From assembly GCA_029204225.1 (NCBI GenBank), contig CM055104.1, forward strand, positions 56,512,264 through 56,576,263: a DNA stretch of 64,000 nt. Reading direction: 5' to 3'. The notes under the pieces were generated by a model. It made no database searches, was not told the DNA's origin, and was given only the letters and a program-made list of their open reading frames with translations. This DNA is from Diphasiastrum complanatum (lineage: Eukaryota > Streptophyta > Lycopodiopsida > Lycopodiales > Lycopodiaceae). This document shows positions 56,566 through 64,000 of the stretch, in pieces. Within the stretch, counting starts at the first letter, position 1. The number at the start of each line of letters is the position of its first letter. Both the position numbers and the translations under genes were made by a program.

Positions 56566-57002
56566 GCTCTGCACTCGACCCAACCTTGCTTACTCTATTA
56601 GCACTCTCAGCCAATTTCTTTCAAATCCAGGTCTAGCTCATTGGAAGGCTCTCATGAAATTCATGAAGTATGCTACAAAACACAGTTGCATCTGCTATGG
56701 AGGCAGCCAACCTGCCAACATCTTGGAGGGCTACACAGATGCAGATTGAGCAGGAGACATTGACACAAGAAAATCGACCTCAAGATTTGTTTTCTTGTTA
56801 AGCCAAGGCCCAATTTCATAGAACAGTCGGAAACAGACCTCATTAGCATTATTCTCTACAGAGTCGGAATATATTGCTGCCACAAATGCTACCAAGGAGG
56901 CAAATTGGCTGAGAAATTTGCTTGCAGATATGGAAATTCCAGTCACATCCAACGATTCTTTACTATGACGATCAAAGTGCCATTGCACTATCTCTGAATC
57001 CG
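56566..57002 (+). pseudogene. Copia B RNase H (copy 2), uninterrupted by young copia
   Basis: Continues copia B after the chromovirus: LCTRPNLAYSISTLSQFLSN, HWKALMKFMKY, CICYGGSQPANILEGYTDAD, then RNase H text up to an LSLNP-like block. It passes the CCAAG target site (56890-56894) without the young copia insertion, so this copy keeps the empty site. It ends abruptly at 57002, where LTR sequence starts in mid-LTR. Confidence 0.85.
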
Positions 57003-57287
57003 ATAATGGTGCAATTGCTCTCTATGTTCATAATTGTTTGAGTATTTGTGATTACTAATGATTATAGGATTGAATGTAGGTCTGGTGTACAGTACTCAGA
57101 CTGTGGGAGGCCGTACTTTCACACGTGTGAAGCCTTCTTCAAGGATTTGGGCCATTTAGTGAGGTTCAAGCATAGATTTTTGATGGATTTTGATGGTTCA
57201 ACTTGTGCTAATCTTATGAAATCATAATCTATTGTTTCCCTCATCATTTCAAGTGTTTTAGGATCCTTATTTGCTGTAATTTTTACA
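57003..57287 (+). repeat. Truncated 5' LTR of young copia, copy 2
   Basis: Only the last 285 bp of the 682-bp LTR remain (from ATAATGGTGCAATTGC to TTTTTACA). The TATA box region is lost, so this copy probably has no normal promoter of its own. It carries GGGAGGCCG, like the 3' LTRs, where the copy 1 5' LTR has GGGATGCCG. Confidence 0.9.
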
Positions 57288-58098
57288 TGGTATCAGAGCC
57301 TAAAGGCTGAAATGAGCTAAATCCTTGGTTTTCATTCAATTTGATCACAATTTTTGATCTAAATCTTGTGTAGATTGGATCTTAGCATCTAGTATTGATT
57401 CTAGAACTCAAAGTGAGTCAAATACATTGGAGATTGGTTTTCTGTGACTTCATTTGCAGGTGTTTAGGTGTCTAAAACCAGAGGCAAAGTTGAATTCAAT
57501 TCACATTACCAAGATAGCAAGTTTTGCTTGCTCCAAGCATTGATTTCTAAGCAAGTTTTGGAGGTGATTTCATAGAGGAGGCTTTCTAGCATTCAAGGAG
57601 AGGGAAGATCAGAGTTTTGGGGACTCTTCAAGGCTGTTCTAAGGTGTAGTAGACACCTCCTAAAGTGATTTAGGTTCAGTCCAACCATTGCTTGACTTAT
57701 GCACCAAATTAGATCAATTTTTCATCAATTTTGATCATTTTTTGCTTGTGATTGGATAGTAGATTGTGTTGCATCCTCATTAAGTTCCATTTAGATCTTT
57801 TACAAGTGATTTTGGAAGTATATTAGGTTTCTGAAATTCACTCTTGATCAGATCATTTGGAAGCTTTAATGTTCTTTATAGAAAGAGGGGCAATTCTACT
57901 AGTATTGTCTACTTCAATCAAGCAAGTGCATTGTTTCTAGTATTCTATGATTTGATTTTGTTAGAGATCATTCTTAGATCTTTATAGGAAGTCTATTACT
58001 GATATTTTCAGGTCCCTAAGAAGTGGGATAAGGTAGACCTTCAATCAAATCAATAGAAGTAACCTTCATTTGTGTCAAGTCCTTGATTAGGAGACTAG
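57288..58098 (+). other. Primer-binding site and leader, copy 2
   Basis: TGGTATCAGAGCC at 57288, then an 811-bp leader with a single unit of the stretch that is doubled in copy 1. No CCCTAAA motif is present here. Confidence 0.85.
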
Positions 58099-61000
58099 AT
58101 GGCATCTATAAATGCATATCTTTTGGATACTAATGAAAGGCTCAACAAAACTAACTATTCCATATGGAAAGTTAGAATGGAATCTATCATGATCATGCAA
58201 GATCTGATGGAAATTGTAAATGGTAAGGAGGGTGAACCTATTCATCCTCAAGAAAAAGCCAAATACATCAAGAGGTGCAATGTTGCACTACATTGCATAA
58301 AAATGAATGTTGCAAATGAACTCTTAAGAGAGGTAGGAGATTGCACTTCAGCTCAAGATGCTTGGGAGACTTTGCAAAAGGTCTATGAATCCAAGAACCA
58401 AACTAGAATGTTAGCTTTGAAGAATCAAATCTATAGAAGCTATCAAAAGAAAGGAGAGAGTGCACATACTTTTGTCCTAAGAGTAAAGGAATTGAACAAA
58501 GAGCTAGCCTTTATAGGTGACCCTATCAAGGATGAAGAGCTTGTTCAACTCATATTGAATGGACTAAGCTTTGAATTTGACAATTTGGTTCAGGGATATG
58601 CAATTATGGGTAAGCTACCCATACTTGAAGAACTCCAAGGCACGCTCATGGCCGAGGAATCAAGAAGGAGCCAAATGCAAGAGAGGATGGATAGGCTTTC
58701 CATCCAAGGTGGAGATGACCAAGCTCTCTTCACCAAAGGCAAAGGCAAGTCCAAAGGCAAAGGATCAACATTCAAGAAGTCTACAAAGCTTGAGGATCAA
58801 GAAGGACCCCCAAAGGCATCTCCATCAACCACCAAAGTCAAGAAGGACAAATCAAAGGTGAAGTGCTACTATTGTAGCAAGATGGGGCATTATGCCTCGG
58901 AATGCTTCAAGAGGAAGCAAGATCAAAGCCAAGCCAACATGAGCAAAGAGGAGGAGGAGGAGAGTTCACATGAGGACTCTCTCATGATGTCCATATTTTC
59001 TTCAACAAGCTTCAAAGGAGAAGATCCTTGGCGGATTGACTCGGGTGCTAGTTCACACATGACTAGTAAAAGGGAGTTTTTCTCTTCTCTCTTATCTTAT
59101 GATGGACCTATAAAGTCTATCTATACAGCAAATGATGAAGCTTGTAAGATTGAAGGAGTTGGTAGCATTCCCCTTTGCTTAGGATCTTCCGAAAAGATCA
59201 ACATAGAAGGTGTTTTGTACATTCCTACAATAACAAAGAATCTACTAAGTGTTGGCCAAATGGTAGACAATGGTTTCAATGTTGACTTTGCTTCAAATGA
59301 ATGTTTCATCAAGAAGAAGGGTAAGATAGTGGCTAAGGGCACTAGACTTGGCAAACTTTATAAGCTGGATGCATTTGTGGATACTAATGTTGTCATGTTG
59401 GCCGAGAAGAGCAAGATATCTACCTTTACTTTATGGCACAAAAGACTTGGACATGTCAACTCAGGTTCCATGGAGGCTATGATCAAGGAGGAGTATGCTT
59501 TAGGCCTACCAAGGTCTATTGGGAAGGAAGACAAGGTTTGTGAAGCTTGTGCCTTATCCAAGGCACATAAGAAGGTGTTTCCTAACTCCATCACAAAGTC
59601 ATCTCATCCTCTTGAACTCATACACTCGGATGTGCACATTGCTAGCACCAAATCTAATGGAGGTTCATCCATGTTTTTAACCTTCATTGATGACTACTCA
59701 AGATATTGTTGGGTGTTCTTACTTTCCTTCAAGTCTCAAGTATTTGATACTTTTGTAAAGTTCAAGTTGTTTGTGGAAAAGCATCATAATCATAGCATCA
59801 AGATTCTTAGAAGTGACAATGGTGGAGAATTCATCTCCAATGAGTTCAAGGCCTTTTGTGAGGAGGAAGGGATCAAGAAAGAGACTTCTTGTCCTTACAC
59901 TCCTCAACAAAATGGAGTTGCTGAAAGAAGGAATAGAACATTATGTGAATGTTCTAAGGCTTTAAGATTATATGCTTGTTTGCCCAAATCCTTTTGGGGT
60001 GAGTCTCTTGTATGTGCAAACTACTTGATGAATAGGGTGTCTTGCAAAGCAATTGAAGGCAAAACTCCTTATGAGATGTTGTATGGAAAGAAACCCAATC
60101 TTAATCACTTGAAAGTTTTTGGGTGTATATGTTATGTGCATGTGCCATTAGAAACAAGAACCAAGGAGGATCCATCTTCCACAAGAGGGATCATGCTTGG
60201 ATATGCAAGCTCAAGCAAGGGCTACAAAGTCTATCTTCCATCCTTGAACAAATTTGTTGTTTCAAGGGATGTCATCTTTGATGAACATCATATGCATATG
60301 CTTGAAGAAGGCTCAAGTGCTCCAACAATCAAGAAGAAGATGGCCGAGGAGCAAGATCTTGGTTTTGAGGAGGAGCTCATGGAGGAGCAAGCACCAAACC
60401 CACCTATCACACCAAGGAGATCTTCAAGGGCAAAAGTGGAGCCATCAAGGCTCACATATCAAGGCAAAGGACAGCAAGTTGAGGGTATCTCATCCACTTC
60501 TTATGCTTTATCTAGTTTTGAAGAACCGTCTAATGTTGAAGATGCATTGAACTCCAAAGAATGGTATAAAGCTATGTTGGATGAGTATGATGCCTTGATT
60601 GAGAATGAAACTTGGTTGCTTGTCGAGAGACCTCAAAGGAATGTAATAGGATGCAAGTGGGTCTTCAAGCTTAAGTTGAATGCAAATGGGAGTGTTAACA
60701 AACATAAAGCAAAATTAGTTGCAAAAGGTTATGCTCAAGAGAGAGGGATAGACTATGAGGAAACTTTTGCACCCGTGGCCAAGATGGTCACAATAAGACT
60801 AATCATTGCACTTGCATCACATTTTGGATGGATTCTATGTCAAATGGATGTCTCTAATGCTTTCTTGAATGGTTTTTTGGAAGAGGATATCTATATGGAG
60901 CAGCCACAAGGGTTCATCAAGCATGGAATGGAGAACAAAGTATGCCATCTCCAAAGAAGCATCTATGGCTTGAAGCAAGCCTCAAGATCTTGGAATTCAA

Positions 61001-62067
61001 GACTACATTGCTATCTTATTTCACTTTCTTTTGTTCAAAGTGAATATGATCCCACTCTTTACATTAAGTTTGATGATGTTGGTATTGTACTTTTACTCAT
61101 TTATGTAGATGACATCATCATTAGTGGAAATAGTGTTGATGGTATTGAAAAAATCAAGATAGATCTATCCTTAGAGTTCAAGATGGTAGATCTAGGGTGT
61201 CTTCACTTCATCTTAGGCATAGAAGTACTTAGAGGGTCTGATTTTATCTTTATAAGTCAAGTAAACTATGCTCAAAGTCTTTTGAAGAAGTTTAAGATGG
61301 AAGTATGCAAAAGTGTTGACACACCAATGGAGCAAGATGTAAAAGTGCCAAATGAAGATGATGAAAGATCCTTCATGGACATCACTTTGTTTAGGCAACT
61401 TATAGGTTCCTTAATGTGGATCACTATAACTAGACCAGATCCTAGCTTTAGTGTATGTAGGTTGAGCCAATCCATGCAAAAGCCATTGAATATCCATTGG
61501 AAAAAGGCTAAGAGGATTCTAAGATACATCTCAGGTACATTGGATTTTGGGATTCTATACAGAGGAGATGTGATTAACCTTCATGCATTTAGTGATTCAG
61601 ATTTTGCAGGGGACAAGAGGGATAGGAAATCAACAAGTGCCTATTCAACTTTCATAGGAGAAGGTGTGGTTTCATGGCTTTCAAAAAAGCAAGAAACTAT
61701 ATCTCTATCTTCAACTGAGGCCGAGTACAAAGCTTTGACAACCACTACAAAGGAGGTACTTTGGATCAAGAGATTATTGGTGGAACTAAAGATCATGGAT
61801 TCAGAGGAGGCACCAATCATCTACAATGACAATATATCAGCCCAACACCTTGCATCTAACCCAATCTTCCATGCAAGATCTAAGCACATTGAGATATGCC
61901 ATCACTTTGTGAGAGAAATGGTGCAAGCCAAGGAGATTGCTTTGGAGCATGTTCCAAGCAATGAATGTGTAGCTGATCTACTTACTAAACCACTTCAAAG
62001 GACACCTTTTATAAAGTTCAGATCATCACTTGGAGTGATTAGTAAAGCAATGATTGAACCAAGCTAG
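58099..62067 (+). CDS. Copia Gag-Pol polyprotein, second copy, intact
   Basis: A 1322-codon frame with the same protein sequence as 38071-42039: the same knuckle, protease D-S-G, integrase D-D-35-E, RT YVDD and RNase H motifs, each at the copy 1 position plus 20028 (for example YVDD at about 61102-61113). Identity of the whole protein, including third positions as far as I compared, points to a very recent common origin. Unlike copy 1, it lacks a full 5' LTR, so its own transcription by the normal route is doubtful and a new cycle of transposition from it would be impaired. Confidence 0.95.
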   Translation: MASINAYLLDTNERLNKTNYSIWKVRMESIMIMQDLMEIVNGKEGEPIHPQEKAKYIKRCNVALHCIKMNVANELLREVGDCTSAQDAWETLQKVYESKNQTRMLALKNQIYRSYQKKGESAHTFVLRVKELNKELAFIGDPIKDEELVQLILNGLSFEFDNLVQGYAIMGKLPILEELQGTLMAEESRRSQMQERMDRLSIQGGDDQALFTKGKGKSKGKGSTFKKSTKLEDQEGPPKASPSTTKVKKDKSKVKCYYCSKMGHYASECFKRKQDQSQANMSKEEEEESSHEDSLMMSIFSSTSFKGEDPWRIDSGASSHMTSKREFFSSLLSYDGPIKSIYTANDEACKIEGVGSIPLCLGSSEKINIEGVLYIPTITKNLLSVGQMVDNGFNVDFASNECFIKKKGKIVAKGTRLGKLYKLDAFVDTNVVMLAEKSKISTFTLWHKRLGHVNSGSMEAMIKEEYALGLPRSIGKEDKVCEACALSKAHKKVFPNSITKSSHPLELIHSDVHIASTKSNGGSSMFLTFIDDYSRYCWVFLLSFKSQVFDTFVKFKLFVEKHHNHSIKILRSDNGGEFISNEFKAFCEEEGIKKETSCPYTPQQNGVAERRNRTLCECSKALRLYACLPKSFWGESLVCANYLMNRVSCKAIEGKTPYEMLYGKKPNLNHLKVFGCICYVHVPLETRTKEDPSSTRGIMLGYASSSKGYKVYLPSLNKFVVSRDVIFDEHHMHMLEEGSSAPTIKKKMAEEQDLGFEEELMEEQAPNPPITPRRSSRAKVEPSRLTYQGKGQQVEGISSTSYALSSFEEPSNVEDALNSKEWYKAMLDEYDALIENETWLLVERPQRNVIGCKWVFKLKLNANGSVNKHKAKLVAKGYAQERGIDYEETFAPVAKMVTIRLIIALASHFGWILCQMDVSNAFLNGFLEEDIYMEQPQGFIKHGMENKVCHLQRSIYGLKQASRSWNSRLHCYLISLSFVQSEYDPTLYIKFDDVGIVLLLIYVDDIIISGNSVDGIEKIKIDLSLEFKMVDLGCLHFILGIEVLRGSDFIFISQVNYAQSLLKKFKMEVCKSVDTPMEQDVKVPNEDDERSFMDITLFRQLIGSLMWITITRPDPSFSVCRLSQSMQKPLNIHWKKAKRILRYISGTLDFGILYRGDVINLHAFSDSDFAGDKRDRKSTSAYSTFIGEGVVSWLSKKQETISLSSTEAEYKALTTTTKEVLWIKRLLVELKIMDSEEAPIIYNDNISAQHLASNPIFHARSKHIEICHHFVREMVQAKEIALEHVPSNECVADLLTKPLQRTPFIKFRSSLGVISKAMIEPS

Positions 62068-62069
62068 AT

Positions 62070-62081
62070 AGTGAGGAGGAG
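62070..62081 (+). other. Polypurine tract, young copia copy 2
   Basis: AGTGAGGAGGAG before the 3' LTR, identical to copy 1. Confidence 0.8.
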
Positions 62082-62763
62082 TGTTAAAAATTCACAATTC
62101 TAGCTTGACTAGTTTTGGTCATATGACTTGTAAATAGTTAAATGGTCATGATGTGGCTTGTCCCACGTGCCAAATAGCATAGGATTCCATTCATAAGGAT
62201 GTTCTCAAGTAGACCTAAGTGTTAGAACCTTTGGAATGAGTCCAAATTATGCTTAGATACAAGGGAGAAAAAATAGGAGCTATTTTTGGTAATTTTTGCA
62301 TTGTTGAGGGATCTCCAAGATTCCAACCCTAACTTGGTAGGGATGAAAGATCCACCAAAATTAGCATTAGGGATAGGTTTAGGGCTACTCATACCTGCCC
62401 AAAACCGTGATGGATCTTGTATATATAGGTGATGATATCTCACCAAAATCAATCAAGCAATTTCATGTTTTTTCTCTCATAATGGTGCAATTGCTCTCTA
62501 TGTTCATAATTGTTTGAGTATTTGTGATTACTAATGATTATAGGATTGAATGTAGGTCTGGTGTACAGTACTCAGACTGTGGGAGGCCGTACTTTCACAC
62601 GTGTGAAGCCTTCTTCAAGGATTTGGGCCATTTAGTGAGGTTCAAGCATAGATTTTTGATGGATTTTGATGGTTCAACTTGTGCTAATCTTATGAAATCA
62701 TAATCTATTGTTTCCCTCATCATTTCAAGTGTTTTAGGATCCTTATTTGCTGTAATTTTTACA
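62082..62763 (+). repeat. 3' LTR of young copia, copy 2
   Basis: 682 bp, followed by CCAAG and the same copia B flank as copy 1. It agrees with 42054-42735 at both positions where the copy 1 5' LTR differs. Confidence 0.95.
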
Positions 62764-63068
62764 CCAAGGAGGCAGTTTGGCTGAGAAATTTGCTTGCAGA
62801 TATTGAAATTTCCCAGTCACATCCAACCATTCTTTACTATGACAAGCAAAGTGCCATTGCACTATCTCTGAATCCGAGATTCCACTCCCGAAGTAAGCAT
62901 ATCAAAATTTGATATCACTACCTTAGAGAGAAAGTGCAGAGCAAGGAGATTTCTTTGGTTTACTGTAGGACAGAATTACAAACAGCAAATTATTTCACCA
63001 AAGCTCTATCAAAGGAGCAGCATCTCATATTTAACAATATGTTAAACGTGAAGATCAGAAATTTTCAT
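62764..63068 (+). pseudogene. Copia B RNase H C-terminus, duplicated
   Basis: Duplicate of 42736-43040, starting with the CCAAG target site and carrying the same stop within the KHIKI-YHY block. It differs more from 56890-57002 than from 42736-42850, which shows that it came with the recent duplication. Confidence 0.85.
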
Positions 63069-63427
63069 ATATAAACTATGATATACTAAATCACATTCCC
63101 ATATTTTAATTTTTTTTTGAAGACAACTGAAATAGCAGTAGATCAATGGAAGTTCTCCAGCATGGAGTTGTAGTTCAAGCTCTAAATGTGCAATATTGGT
63201 GGTTCCAAAAAATTGAATTATGATATGGGGCATGACATCAACATATATTTGTAGCAAAAAATACAAAATTACCTATTTATTCTAGTCAAGGCCAGTACCA
63301 ACTCCCTCTCATCTCGCCTCTCGAAGTTAATAAACGTGGCAGACACACGAATGTGCCAATATTTCATGCTTCGGAAAGCTACATCCATGGAAACATACTA
63401 AAATGAATATATATTAAAAATGGACAA

Positions 63428-63966
63428 ACCCTCTCTATTCATGTAAACATACCCATGGAAACAAAACAAGGATATGAAGAGGAAAACACAACAATTTTGC
63501 CTTCTTTTGTCTTTGACATGAAGGCCCTCAACCTATTGTTCCCATCCCAAACAAAAAACATCTTGTTGCTCAAATGGGACTACTCTGGGTTTCTTGCAAG
63601 GTCGGCTTCAAACTCTTCGTTTACAGCATGCCACATGGGATCCCAATCTATTATAATCGCAGGAGACAATTCGATTTGATTGCCATCCATGCTTGTGCAT
63701 GATAAAATGAAGGAACCCTTGGACTCCAAATAGCCATACTTGTGGAATTCCTCTTTTCAATAAGACAAGTTCTCCCTAATTGGCCTCACAACCTCGTTTG
63801 GGATCATTCTGCATAACGGAACACAAGGTGCAGGGATGGTGGTTAGGACTTTTAGTCTAGTCAAGATTGATTGGCATAGATATGTTTGAATCAGTTTTTC
63901 GTAGTACTCACTAACATCTTCTTTTCTCTTATGAGATTTTTTTTTCTGTACAAGTGATGGCGACAC
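63428..63966 (-). pseudogene. Broken unrecognised gene, minus strand (duplicate)
   Basis: Duplicate of the left part of the relic at 43400-44240, with the same two in-frame stops and the same VWDGNNRL block. The upstream part lies beyond the window. Shared stops show that the gene was already dead before the duplication. Confidence 0.6.
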
Positions 63967-64000
63967 AGAGAAAATAAGAATGAAAGATGGATGGTAACAT

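Larger units (their letters stand above)
57003..64000 (+). repeat. Recent duplicate of 36580-43972 (continues past window)
   Basis: From 57003 to the window end the sequence follows 36580-43972 almost base for base. The only large difference is ~395 bp missing from the leader. From the polyprotein start to the end, the coordinate offset is a constant 20028. I noticed one substitution in the 3' flank (A 43429, G 63457). The start lies inside the LTR, so this is a genomic duplication, not a second insertion. Confidence 0.9.

Noticed and set aside
58099-62067. Second copia read as an independent transposition event
   Set aside because: Its 5' LTR is cut in the middle, and the 3' flank is the same as that of copy 1 for more than 1.2 kb. 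Transposition does not carry flanking DNA; segmental duplication does.

Overview
The window is repeat-dense nuclear DNA of a land plant. The evidence is nested Ty1/copia and Ty3/gypsy LTR retrotransposons with primer-binding sites matching initiator methionine tRNA (TGGTATCAGAGC), a chromovirus with a C-terminal chromodomain, long (CT)n/(GA)n tracts, a plant-type telomere motif (CCCTAAA) and a broken ABCF-type ABC transporter fragment. The species cannot be fixed from this sequence. I see no intact host gene, no tRNA or rRNA gene, and nothing prokaryotic.

Layout. 1-5.0 kb: a minus-strand copia remnant, then a degraded copia (element 1). 5.0-8.1 kb: a minus-strand gypsy remnant whose reverse transcriptase (RT) region is missing and replaced by unrecognised reading frames. 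8.1-16.9 kb: a copia RNase H/LTR remnant and a minus-strand gypsy that is split by copia element 2 (9901-15904, TSD GTTGA). Elements 1 and 2 are relatives and share a non-RT segment placed where RT should be. 17-22.4 kb: minisatellites, an ABCF3-like pseudogene set in GA-rich repeats, and a microsatellite. 23-32.9 kb: scattered copia pieces on both strands, orphan primer-binding sites, a ~150-bp tandem repeat and a GC-rich hairpin.

33.2-64 kb is a layered duplication. An old copia (B) was hit by a chromovirus (TSD GCCAT), and that composite exists twice (33.2-36.2 kb and 49.7-57.0 kb) with complementary deletions. A young copia with one uninterrupted 1322-codon frame then inserted into the first composite (36183-42735, TSD CCAAG). 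A stretch starting inside its 5' LTR was then duplicated almost unchanged. The second copy starts abruptly at 57003 and runs past the window end. The simplest reading is a ~20.4-kb tandem duplication of 36580-57002, or an assembly join that mimics one. Between the young copia copies lie a broken minus-strand gene relic, a GC-rich palindrome cluster (45.0-46.2 kb) and a MULE-like transposase relic (47.3-49.1 kb).

How the parts work together: only the two copies of the young copia look able to encode a full Gag-protease-integrase-RT-RNase H polyprotein. All other elements here are broken, and if copia elements 1 and 2 were mobilised in their present form, they needed proteins supplied in trans.
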